Of a stretch of DNA of 64,000 bases, positions 46,684 through 54,512 are shown one piece after another (within the stretch, counting starts at the first letter, position 1; each line of letters begins with the position of its first letter). Location of the stretch: assembly GCF_000758525.1 (NCBI RefSeq), contig NZ_CP009241.1:7483501-7547500 (forward strand), read 5' to 3'. Position numbers and translations under genes: made by a program. This stretch comes from Paenibacillus sp. FSL H7-0357 (GTDB taxonomy: Bacteria > Bacillota > Bacilli > Paenibacillales > Paenibacillaceae). The notes beneath the pieces were generated by a model. The model was not told where the DNA came from, did no database searches, and was given only the letters and a program-made list of their open reading frames with translations.

Positions 46684-47799
46684 TCATCGCAAATCTGCAT
46701 ATAATTGTCTCAACACTTCCGGAGGTTCTACGCCCAACTCCCCTTTGAAGCTTTTTTCCATTTTCTCATAGTGTGTAAAGAATGCTGTTCTATCATGTAA
46801 ATGTATATAAGTCCTTAGAAGAATTTCATGCGCCTCACCATCAAAGGGTACGTAGCTGAGCACAGATTGGAGGACTTCAACCGCCTCGTGATATTGGCGT
46901 TTTTCCAAATGCCATTTCGCCAATTTTTTGGAGAGGCTGGCAAAATACCGGGACATCCTCTCCCGCTCCGCCTCGCACCAGGGATAATCCCTGTTTCCGA
47001 AGAGCGATCCTTTATAGAGCTGAACCGCCTTCGTTAAGGCTTCAATATTGCCGTTGTCCATCTTAACCGTATGGGTAACGGCTTGCTCAAACATGACGTA
47101 ATCACAAATATCCTCGCATTCCATCCGGTAGGACCCCCGCTGGGAGGAAATACGCACTCCAATTCCGGTATCCCGCAGCGTCTTCTTCATCCGGTACACT
47201 GCCGTGTGCAGATTATGATCGCTTTTCTCCGGCGAGTGAACTTCCGGCCACAGACTGTCGCACAGCGTCCATTTGGAAATATACGTATTCCGGTGTACCA
47301 GCAAATAGGCAAATAGCTCTTCCGCCTTAGCAGTAGGGAAGCGAATGGGTTCCGCATGATCCGCTTTGTATATTTCAAAGCCTCCGAAACATACAATCCG
47401 GGAAGCAGCAGTTGCCGCTTTTGCGGGGGCTGTCCCTGTTCTTCTTTTCAATACTCTATCTATGGTACGATGCAGCAAGTCCGGCACCACCGGCTTTAAT
47501 AAATAATCCAGCGCATTCACCCCGAAAGCCTCCAGGGCATATTCACGATAAGCGGTAACAAACACGACCTCGATGTCTTCCTGCAGCTCCAGCAAACGGG
47601 CGGCCAGCTCCAACCCATTCATCTCCGGCATCTCGATATCCAGAAAAACCAGATCAGGCCTGAGTCCCTTTATATCCTTGAGCAGCTCCGAAGGGTCCAT
47701 ATATGCGCCAACCACCTGCACATCGTCTCTTCCCCCGATCACTTTGTTCAGCACGTTCAACGCAGGCTTTTCATCATCCAATAAGACAATCCTTAGCAT
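46684..47799 (-). CDS. Response regulator with winged helix and BTAD domain
   Basis: A 371-residue regulator. REC domain (1-120) with DDE pocket, phospho-acceptor in PDLVFLDIEMPEMNG and Lys in YLLKPVVPD. Residues about 135-225 form an OmpR/SARP-like winged helix (PTAKAEELFAYLLVHRNTYI, LHTAVYRMKKTLRDTG). Residues 230-371 are a bacterial transcriptional activation domain of TPR-like helices (HEILLRTYIHLHDRTAFFTH). No kinase gene is adjacent. Position suggests that it controls the dockerin/cohesin operon; TTCGACAA occurs both upstream of this gene (48021) and upstream of that operon (46630). Confidence 0.88.
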   Translation of the reverse strand: MLRIVLLDDEKPALNVLNKVIGGRDDVQVVGAYMDPSELLKDIKGLRPDLVFLDIEMPEMNGLELAARLLELQEDIEVVFVTAYREYALEAFGVNALDYLLKPVVPDLLHRTIDRVLKRRTGTAPAKAATAASRIVCFGGFEIYKADHAEPIRFPTAKAEELFAYLLVHRNTYISKWTLCDSLWPEVHSPEKSDHNLHTAVYRMKKTLRDTGIGVRISSQRGSYRMECEDICDYVMFEQAVTHTVKMDNGNIEALTKAVQLYKGSLFGNRDYPWCEAERERMSRYFASLSKKLAKWHLEKRQYHEAVEVLQSVLSYVPFDGEAHEILLRTYIHLHDRTAFFTHYEKMEKSFKGELGVEPPEVLRQLYADLR

Positions 47800-48150
47800 C
47801 GAACATCACTTGTTTCCTTATGAAATGGAAATCCCGTCTCTTGAGGCCTTCGTTCAAAGTTGGGCACTTGTCCATTCCCCCTCCCTGCTCTCTCCATATT
47901 CAGACCCGCTTATAAAAAACGGGCAGTCTAGCCGCATTATGCTACTATTACCCGAATAATTTCCGGGCAATCTTCTATACCCTTCAACCGGATACGCCTC
48001 GAAAAACCTATACAACAAGTTTCGACAATTATCGTCAAAAATCCTTTCCCGCCTCGCACAGGATTTAATGTTGAAAATTTCGCACAAAAAAACGCCTTCG
48101 CAGCTCTAACTGTGAAGGCGTTTTTGGTGCGATCGAAGCAGCTTCTCAAT
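47800..48150. other. Spacer upstream of the BTAD regulator
   Basis: About 350 bp. Minus-strand TTGACG (48031-48036 region) with a TGTATA-like box about 18 nt downstream is a possible promoter of the regulator. Nothing else resembles a gene. The terminator of the MOSC gene closes its right end. Confidence 0.45.
48088..48125. terminator. Terminator of the RiPP/MFS/MOSC operon
   Basis: Stem AAAAACGCCTTCGCAG/CTGTGAAGGCGTTTTT, loop CTCTAA, 26 nt past the MOSC stop codon. Confidence 0.85.
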
Positions 48151-48822
48151 TTACATCCCTTGCAGCCTGTTCGTAGAATCCTCATAATGCCCTGCCAGCC
48201 TTAACTTGAAAGTGGTTCTAACGCTTGGCGACAAAGCCTCCACCTGTAAAATGGCCGTGAGCAGCTCTTTATTCCGTATATCCTTATACATAACATCATT
48301 GACCCTTGCAATGGAGATTTGAGAGGGATGAGTTTTGGAGCAAACGAATTGGCTCTCCATGCTAACCCAACCTTCCTGCAGAACACGCATGAGAAAACCG
48401 GTTCTCCCCAGATTTTGAAAAAGGAGCGGCAGTTGAGGGTTGCCAAACTTTTTAGCCAGCTTATGACATGGGGGGCGGGGCTGGGTAACCTCAAGCAACG
48501 CCTCCCCCCACATAAAAATATCGCCGATATGTACTTCCGATTCCCTCATACCCCGTACTGTAAGATTTTCTCCGAAGGAACCAAAGGGAAGCTCCATGCA
48601 TAGCTCCTGTTCCCAGTCATCGTAATATTCTTCAGGATAAGCGCAAACCGCTTTGTCTAGTCCACCATGTCTGATTTTATTCGCCTGTTCATCTCCTTGC
48701 AAACCTAGAACGGATAAGAACACCTGGTCTTTTGTTGGCTTCTTCGTGATCGCAGACAATACGCGTTTCCCTTCACATTCAATCCATCCGGCTTTTCCAA
48801 TGTTCACAGAACAGATTTGCAT
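48151..48822 (-). CDS. MOSC domain protein (YiiM-like)
   Basis: A 223-residue protein with a MOSC domain (QGDEQANKIRHGGLDKAVCA, FGENLTVRGMRESEVHIGDI, QPRPPCHKLAKKFGN with the conserved Cys) and a C-terminal 3-alpha-like extension. The family includes YiiM, which reduces N-hydroxylated compounds using molybdenum cofactor, and sulfur-transfer domains. It is the last gene of the peptide operon, 16 nt after the MFS gene. It may be a late tailoring or detoxifying enzyme, but could simply be a passenger. Confidence 0.82.
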   Translation of the reverse strand: MQICSVNIGKAGWIECEGKRVLSAITKKPTKDQVFLSVLGLQGDEQANKIRHGGLDKAVCAYPEEYYDDWEQELCMELPFGSFGENLTVRGMRESEVHIGDIFMWGEALLEVTQPRPPCHKLAKKFGNPQLPLLFQNLGRTGFLMRVLQEGWVSMESQFVCSKTHPSQISIARVNDVMYKDIRNKELLTAILQVEALSPSVRTTFKLRLAGHYEDSTNRLQGM

Positions 48823-48838
48823 TCTGATTCCACTCTCC

Positions 48839-50077
48839 TTAAACCGCTGTATCCGTCTGCAGCTCCTTTTGCATTAGAGCGACTTTCTGATTCTGTGCAT
48901 TACGGATTAGTTGATAGATGGCCACTCCACAGAGAACCAGCAGACCAGCCACAAGCGAAAACATCATTCCCCCGCCAAAATACTCAAAGATCAGTCCGAA
49001 GCAAATGGGGCCGAGGATTTTGGGGATTTGCATATATAAGCCAAAGATAGAGTTATATCTTCCTCTCATGCCTGCAGGTGCGGCAATGGAAACATATTTT
49101 TGCAAATGGATGATGCCTATAATTTCGCCTACGGTAAAAATCAGCTCCGTGACCACTAATACGAGGAAAGATGCAGCAAATCCATAACCCAGACTTACGA
49201 TGGCAAACAGCACATAACTTATCAATATCATGGACTGCGGTGATTTGTTTTCCGTCTTCTTTGGCAGCCAGACCATGAGCAGAATCACAACAATAGAATT
49301 AATCGTCATAAGTCCGGCAAAGATGGAGGATGCGTTAGAAAAGTTTGTTTTCAGATGCAGCGGAAGAGTGGTTTCCACCTGTGAGTACAGTAATCCCACA
49401 GGAAGCGCGAACAAGGTCAACAGGTACAACAATCTATGTTCCCGGTATGGAAGTCTGGTCGAATGGGCCGCAGGCTTATCGGGCTGCAGGACCTCTTCCG
49501 GTCGTGTCTCCGGCACCTTCCACCAAATGAGCAAAGCAAACAAAACAAAAGAAGCCGAACAAATCACAAAGATAACACTCTGGTTCAATAGATACACGGC
49601 CAAGCCCAGCAAAGGCCCCAGCGCACCGCCAACATTGACTGCACCATGAATAAGGGCAAAGGCTTCCGCACGTTTCTCCTCGGGAACAATGTCAGAAATC
49701 TGGGCATTGGCTGCTGGCAGAAACATCGGCATCCCCATGCCCCCAAGTACAGAAATCAGAATCAGCATCCACAGGGTATCGGCAAATATAAAACCAAGCA
49801 TGGACAAAGCCTGAATAGCCAATGATACAAGCATAACCGGCTTGCGCCCGTAACGGTCAGCCAGCCCCCCGCCCCAGAAGCTGAGCATAATTCCCGCCAG
49901 CGGTTGAAGACCTACAACCAGCAGAGGCATCAGCACAGTTCCACCAAGCTTATCCGAAATATAAAAAATGAGAAAAGGCCGGATCATAAATGTAGTTAAT
50001 GCACATAATCCGGTTCCAAACACTCGAATCCATAGTATGGGGTCATGTCGTCTAAAATAAGAAAACGTAAGCCGCAT
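48839..50077 (-). CDS. MFS transporter, probable peptide-product exporter
   Basis: A 412-residue major facilitator with twelve predicted helices. The motif A equivalent is GGGLADRYGRKPVML between helices 2 and 3. Its place in the middle of the radical-SAM peptide operon, 23 nt after the YciI-like gene and 16 nt before the MOSC gene, suggests export of, or immunity to, the product. Most such peptide clusters use ABC exporters, so an MFS protein is somewhat unusual. Start ATG with AGAGG. Confidence 0.85.
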   Translation of the reverse strand: MRLTFSYFRRHDPILWIRVFGTGLCALTTFMIRPFLIFYISDKLGGTVLMPLLVVGLQPLAGIMLSFWGGGLADRYGRKPVMLVSLAIQALSMLGFIFADTLWMLILISVLGGMGMPMFLPAANAQISDIVPEEKRAEAFALIHGAVNVGGALGPLLGLAVYLLNQSVIFVICSASFVLFALLIWWKVPETRPEEVLQPDKPAAHSTRLPYREHRLLYLLTLFALPVGLLYSQVETTLPLHLKTNFSNASSIFAGLMTINSIVVILLMVWLPKKTENKSPQSMILISYVLFAIVSLGYGFAASFLVLVVTELIFTVGEIIGIIHLQKYVSIAAPAGMRGRYNSIFGLYMQIPKILGPICFGLIFEYFGGGMMFSLVAGLLVLCGVAIYQLIRNAQNQKVALMQKELQTDTAV

Positions 50078-50100
50078 GAAAGAATCAACCTCTCTTCATT

Positions 50101-50418
50101 CTATTCAACAATGCCCATATGTCCGTTACTCTCAAGCGACAACTCCCAGGTGCGCAATTCATAATTCTCTTTGCCCGAAAGGACATAAGGATCACGCTCT
50201 GCTATCTGCACCGCTTCTTCTCTGGACGCAGCGCGGATAATGACCATACCGCCGGCATAATCCGTAAACGGCCCGCACAATACCAGCTTCCCCTCCCGGT
50301 CAAGCTCCCGTAAATGGTTTACATGGGCGCGAATGAGTTCAAGACTCATTTTTTCATTCGTTGCATGGCTGAGCAAAATAACATAACGAATATCTTCATC
50401 TCTGGTAACATAGCTCAT
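50101..50418 (-). CDS. YciI-like protein
   Basis: A 105-residue ferredoxin-like-fold protein of the YciI family (YVILLSHATNEKMSLELIRA, HVNHLRELDREGKLVLCGPF with the His and following aspartates, AVQIAERDPYVLSGK). Related proteins act on chlorinated muconolactones or have unknown roles. It lies 20 nt after the second radical SAM gene within the peptide operon, so a role in maturing the product is possible but unproven. Confidence 0.85.
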   Translation of the reverse strand: MSYVTRDEDIRYVILLSHATNEKMSLELIRAHVNHLRELDREGKLVLCGPFTDYAGGMVIIRAASREEAVQIAERDPYVLSGKENYELRTWELSLESNGHMGIVE

Positions 50419-50438
50419 TTGTACATTCCCCTTTTTTA

Positions 50439-51470
50439 TTAGACTGTGATCCGATCTGCAGACTCTGGTGTGGAATGCAGCCAGCAGTGCGTATCATCAG
50501 CTAAATAGTCGTGATACAGGCCATAAGCAACCCCGCGGCAGCCCCCGCATTTTTCCCGAATTCCGCATTGTCCGCAGTTTCCGCCCAGGTTGCTCCGGTC
50601 ACGCAATTGCTGGATAACAGGCGAGCTGTCCCAAATCTCTTTTAAGGGGCGCTCATGGACATTGCCTAAATGTACCGGAAGCATAACACAGGGAGTGACC
50701 CAACCATCTGCAGAAATATACCCTTGCGCCATACCGGCTTGGCAGCCTCGGAAGCCCTCCTGGCAGGCTAAAGTGGGATCAACCAAAGCCATTTGCGCCA
50801 AGTGGCTGCTGAACTTCATACGCCCTTTAAGCTGCTCCCTCTTGTTCACCCACAGCATCGCCAATGATTTCCATTGCTCGGGAAGCAAGTCCATGCTTTG
50901 ACTTCCCCGGCCTACAGGCACGAACTGGGACAGATTGAACAGATGAACTCCTTTGGATAAGGCAAATTCAATGACCTGCTCGGTATGATGCACATTTTCC
51001 TTGTGGGGAGTAAAGCAGATATGTGTCTGGAGTCCTGACTCCAGAGAAGCATCAATGGCACGTTCCACACGATTAAACAGCCCCTTCAGCCCTCTCACTT
51101 CATCATGCGTCTGGCCTATGCCATCGAGGCTGATCTGGATGCGCTGAAGTCCTAACCCTCTTAATTCCTTCGCTCTTTTCAGATTCAGACCCCAGCCGTT
51201 GGTTCCCAGACCCACCTGCATATGATGATGAACGGCATGCTCGATGATCTGTTCGATATCCGCCCGAAGCAGCGGCTCTCCGCCAGATAAGGCCAAATCA
51301 ATACAACCCATATCCGCCAGCTCGTCAATTAACTGCAAAGCCCGCGCCTGATCCAGTTCTCCCGGAAGACAGGTTCCAGAGCTTGACGAGCAATGTATGC
51401 AGTGGGCATTACACAAATTAGTAACCGACCAGACCATATGTACAGGATAGCGGAACCATTCCTCCACCAT
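50439..51470 (-). CDS. Radical SAM/SPASM peptide-modifying enzyme (second)
   Basis: A 343-residue radical SAM enzyme. The SAM-cluster motif is CNAHCIHC with Cys20, Cys24 and Cys27, followed by LSGGEPLL and a TIM-barrel core (IQISLDG). The SPASM part holds cysteines for auxiliary clusters (GCQAGMAQGYISADGWVTPC, NCGQCGIREKCGGC, then HCW). It is clearly homologous to the enzyme at 54513 and lies in the same operon, but 8 bp to kilobases downstream after both peptidase genes. Expected to install a carbon-centred modification on the precursor at 54040. Confidence 0.9.
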   Translation of the reverse strand: MVEEWFRYPVHMVWSVTNLCNAHCIHCSSSSGTCLPGELDQARALQLIDELADMGCIDLALSGGEPLLRADIEQIIEHAVHHHMQVGLGTNGWGLNLKRAKELRGLGLQRIQISLDGIGQTHDEVRGLKGLFNRVERAIDASLESGLQTHICFTPHKENVHHTEQVIEFALSKGVHLFNLSQFVPVGRGSQSMDLLPEQWKSLAMLWVNKREQLKGRMKFSSHLAQMALVDPTLACQEGFRGCQAGMAQGYISADGWVTPCVMLPVHLGNVHERPLKEIWDSSPVIQQLRDRSNLGGNCGQCGIREKCGGCRGVAYGLYHDYLADDTHCWLHSTPESADRITV

Positions 51471-51496
51471 GTTTAGACCAGCTCCGTTTCTTGTGA

Positions 51497-52717
51497 TTAT
51501 CCGTATATTTCAAAGCACTCCTGGTTGTTAAAGTACTGCGCAATTATATTTTGAAGGTCACCTATACTGATCTGATCAATGAATGTCAGGAGTTCGTCCA
51601 GAGGAACCATACGTCTATGACGCATCCAGGCCTGGGCAATTGAGACCGAACGGCTGTGGGATACGGAAGCATCCAGGGCCATTTGTGTTTTTACTTTTTG
51701 CTTGGCACGGTTGTATTCGCGTGGTGTGATCCTTCCAGCCTCCATCTGGCGCAGCTCGGCCAGCATCTTTTCTCGGATCGCCTCCAGCTGAGCTGCCCTT
51801 GCCAAACCGTAGATTTTGAACAGTCCTTTGCCGCCCAATACGGAGTATACACAGGTGATCTGCTGGGCGAATCCAGGGGCAACGATCACATTATAGAACC
51901 TTGAGCCGATGTAATTATCGTCGCCCAGCAAGGTACATAGCAAATGGACTGCGTAATGTTCTTTATCTTCAAGCGGCGGGAGACTCCAGGCCCATACTGA
52001 GTAACATAGCTCTGCACGCTTTTGCGAAAGGTTAACCACCGCAGGTTGTGCCATTAGAGGCTGTTCAAGCCCGACCGGAAGCATAGGCTCCTCCCAATCC
52101 TGTAAAGCTTGCAGGCAGGACTCCAGGCCGCTGCATTTCTCAAGGCTGCCGGAAATCACCAGCAGAATATTGGAGGGAATATAATGCCGCCGGTGAAATT
52201 GTCTAAGCTCCAGAGCGCTCAGTTTTAGAATATCTTCATCGAGACCAATCAGCAGTTTGCCGAGACGTCCCGGATACACGTATTGATGGAGCGCATGAGT
52301 GAGTCTGCTCCGCGGTTCCTCTAATTGTCTTGATAATTCTTTGCGGATAATATTCTGTTCCAGACCAAAATCTTCTTCCCGCAATAGAGGCTGACGAATC
52401 ATATCCACTAATGGAAAAAAGATTCCGGGCAATTCTTCAGGGGTGGAACGGCTGTAGAAGCAAGTATATTCCCAGGTGGTAAAAGCATTCATAGTCCCTG
52501 TCATTTGAGTGAACTCGGGACTCATGGCTCCCTTCGGATAGAGCAGCGACCCCCGAAAAAGCAGATGCTCCAGCGCATGTGCTATACCTGTCTGTTTCGG
52601 GGACTCATGTCTTGCCCCGCTCAGTACAAAAAATCCGGCCGTCACACTTGCCATTGAAGGCATATCCTCCGTGATTACGTTCAGACCATTTGGATACTTC
52701 CACTGCGAGTAGGCCAT
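51497..52717 (-). CDS. M16 family zinc peptidase (active subunit)
   Basis: A 406-residue insulinase/pitrilysin-family peptidase. The inverted zinc motif HxxEH is present as HALEH (His47, Glu50, His51), with a later acidic ligand in the RKELSRQLEEP region. Probably forms a heterodimer with the product of the gene 9 nt upstream, which lacks the motif. In subtilosin and PQQ loci comparable pairs remove or degrade leader peptides. AGGAGG precedes the ATG. Confidence 0.9.
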   Translation of the reverse strand: MAYSQWKYPNGLNVITEDMPSMASVTAGFFVLSGARHESPKQTGIAHALEHLLFRGSLLYPKGAMSPEFTQMTGTMNAFTTWEYTCFYSRSTPEELPGIFFPLVDMIRQPLLREEDFGLEQNIIRKELSRQLEEPRSRLTHALHQYVYPGRLGKLLIGLDEDILKLSALELRQFHRRHYIPSNILLVISGSLEKCSGLESCLQALQDWEEPMLPVGLEQPLMAQPAVVNLSQKRAELCYSVWAWSLPPLEDKEHYAVHLLCTLLGDDNYIGSRFYNVIVAPGFAQQITCVYSVLGGKGLFKIYGLARAAQLEAIREKMLAELRQMEAGRITPREYNRAKQKVKTQMALDASVSHSRSVSIAQAWMRHRRMVPLDELLTFIDQISIGDLQNIIAQYFNNQECFEIYG

Positions 52718-52726
52718 AACGTCCTC

Positions 52727-53986
52727 CTAATGATTCAATACTAGCGCTGAAGCGGATACCGGACCCAACGTCACCACACCCATTTCTGCAGTCGGGGCGG
52801 CGTTCTGTAATGCGGACTGAATCGCCTCCGGAGTAACCGAACTTATGGCTTCTTTCATGGCCGTTAATGTCCCGGGGTATCCCGGATACCATGAGGCGGT
52901 CAACAGCGTGTTCATTCTGGAAGCTGTGCTCTCTGACCTTAGGACCATCTGGTTTAAAAGCTGGTTTTGGGCGGCCTTGACCTCCTCCCTGCTCATTCCG
53001 TTATTCCTGATTTGCTCCATTTCTTGAACGATGGCAGATGCCGCCCAGGATACGGAATTCGGTCCGGTGGCCAAATAAAAGGTCATGAGTCCCGTGTCCC
53101 TGAAGGACATCAAACTGCTCCGCACTTGATAGGCCAACCCTTTTCTCTGCCGGATACTTTCAAAAAGTCTGGAACCGTCTCCTCCACCCAGCGCCTGTGA
53201 CAATACAGCAAACGCAAAAAAATCAGGATGTCTGCAGGATACACAGGGCAACGCTGCTGCCAGATGAACGAGTCTGCCTTCCTGTTCGATGGAATACGCA
53301 CAGGATTGCCAATAAGGGGGTTCTTCCCGAGGAACGATCAGTGAATCCTGTTCAGCGCCGGCTTCACCGATTGCATCCAGCAGCTTCCCCAGACTTTCCT
53401 TTGAAATGCCTCCAACCACAGCAACCACACAATTATCTGGAACATAAAGACGTTCATAGACGCTCTTCACCTTGGGGAAATCCAGCTTCGCTATATCTTC
53501 AACCCGGCCTACAGCTGACCGTCCGATCGTTTTACCCCCGGACATTTTTTCACGCAATACATCCATTACGTACGCATTTGGTTCCTTCCGGCGTTTACTT
53601 GAAAGAACTGCTGCATACTCCTTGCTGGCCGCAAAGGTCTCAGGGCACAAATCAAACTCCAGAATATCATGCAAAAACAGTTTGAAGACCGGCTCAAATT
53701 GATCACAAAGCACTGTAGTCCAGTGGCGTGTCCATTCTATATTGGATGAGGTTTTCAAATTAGCTCCGAAATCCGCCAAAATATCATTGAGATCTTCTTC
53801 CTTCTGTTCTCTTCGCCATATCCAATGTTCGAGAATCCGCGAACTGCCTATTTCATCTTCCGCTTCCAGCCTTGCACCTGCACCCGAAAGCAGGCCCAGC
53901 GATACCGTGTTCATACCGGCTAACGGAAGATGAATAATTTCCAATCCACTGCTTAACCTCCGGCAGGTTGTTCTGCTCTGATCCAT
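52727..53986 (-). CDS. M16 family peptidase homologue (inactive subunit)
   Basis: A 419-residue M16 protein with both typical halves, but the zinc motif is degenerate: RILEH with Arg50 where the first His should be, while Glu53 and His54 remain. It should therefore not bind zinc normally and probably serves as the substrate-binding partner of the active subunit, as AlbE does for AlbF in the subtilosin locus. AAGGAGG precedes the ATG at 53984-53986. It is separated from the precursor gene by a partial terminator. Confidence 0.88.
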   Translation of the reverse strand: MDQSRTTCRRLSSGLEIIHLPLAGMNTVSLGLLSGAGARLEAEDEIGSSRILEHWIWRREQKEEDLNDILADFGANLKTSSNIEWTRHWTTVLCDQFEPVFKLFLHDILEFDLCPETFAASKEYAAVLSSKRRKEPNAYVMDVLREKMSGGKTIGRSAVGRVEDIAKLDFPKVKSVYERLYVPDNCVVAVVGGISKESLGKLLDAIGEAGAEQDSLIVPREEPPYWQSCAYSIEQEGRLVHLAAALPCVSCRHPDFFAFAVLSQALGGGDGSRLFESIRQRKGLAYQVRSSLMSFRDTGLMTFYLATGPNSVSWAASAIVQEMEQIRNNGMSREEVKAAQNQLLNQMVLRSESTASRMNTLLTASWYPGYPGTLTAMKEAISSVTPEAIQSALQNAAPTAEMGVVTLGPVSASALVLNH

Positions 53987-54001
53987 TGGCTGCCTCCTTG
54001 T

Positions 54002-54031
54002 AAAAAGAACCTCCGGCAGCGCCCGAGGCTC
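54002..54031 (-). terminator. Partial terminator between precursor and peptidase genes
   Basis: On the minus strand AGCCTCGGGC/GCCGGAGGTT (one mismatch, loop GCT) is followed by CTTTTT. Such hairpins after precursor genes let the short peptide message outnumber that of the enzymes. Confidence 0.6.
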
Positions 54032-54039
54032 CTTGCTTG

Positions 54040-54183
54040 CTAAATTACTCTCCAGGCAATAACAGATAATTCCCCTAAATCTACAATATCCAGTTCTTGA
54101 ATGGCTGCCAGCAAATCAGCGTCTTCCATTTCCGCCATATTGTCACGGGCGATGTCCCACAGCAGTTCTCTGGTTGCTTCCAT
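54040..54183 (-). CDS. RiPP precursor peptide, cysteine-free, 47 residues
   Basis: A short gene between the PqqD-like and peptidase genes with a textbook ribosome site (GAGGAGGTGAGGAA before the ATG at 54181-54183). It encodes 47 residues: an acidic, amphipathic leader (starting MEATRELLWDIARDN and containing several Glu/Asp and a DLLAAIQELD helix) and a hydrophobic C-terminus ELSVIAWRVI. There is no Cys and no Tyr, so it cannot yield a sactipeptide thioether, and it lacks the PQQ Glu-Tyr pair and the mycofactocin Val-Tyr end. Modification of Val/Ile, or of the Trp-Arg-Val triad, is more likely. Recognition by the RRE protein and cleavage by the M16 pair are inferred from context. Confidence 0.8.
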   Translation of the reverse strand: MEATRELLWDIARDNMAEMEDADLLAAIQELDIVDLGELSVIAWRVI

Positions 54184-54210
54184 TTCCTCACCTCCTCTCT
54201 ATAGGGCTGG

Positions 54211-54498
54211 TCAGGCTGCCTGGAGCAAGCCTCGTTTCAATAGCTTCTGAAGTAATCCGTTCACTTCCCCGCGTCCCTGGTCACACTGGAAGGCTGGAAT
54301 GGATTCCTCAACAAGCCCCGTAATCTCGGCAACCCGGGCGGGCTGCTCACACAGCTTCAATATGGTATAGGCCAGACGTGACAACACATGGAGCTCGTCC
54401 GTAGCCGGGTTGTACACCACATACTTGCTATTTTCCTCTTTGCGGGTAACAATATTGGATGCGAGTGTTAGTACCGTATCCGAAGTTAAATTTGGCAT
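54211..54498 (-). CDS. PqqD-like RiPP recognition protein (RRE)
   Basis: A 95-residue winged-helix protein of the PqqD family (IVTRKEENSKYVVYNPATDE, LHVLSRLAYTILKLCE, GLLQKLLKRGLLQ). PqqD-type RiPP recognition elements bind precursor leader peptides and present them to the modifying enzyme. It lies 14 nt after the first radical SAM gene and 27 nt before the precursor gene, the expected context. Confidence 0.88.
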   Translation of the reverse strand: MPNLTSDTVLTLASNIVTRKEENSKYVVYNPATDELHVLSRLAYTILKLCEQPARVAEITGLVEESIPAFQCDQGRGEVNGLLQKLLKRGLLQAA

Positions 54499-54512
54499 CT
54501 TATCCTCTCCTT

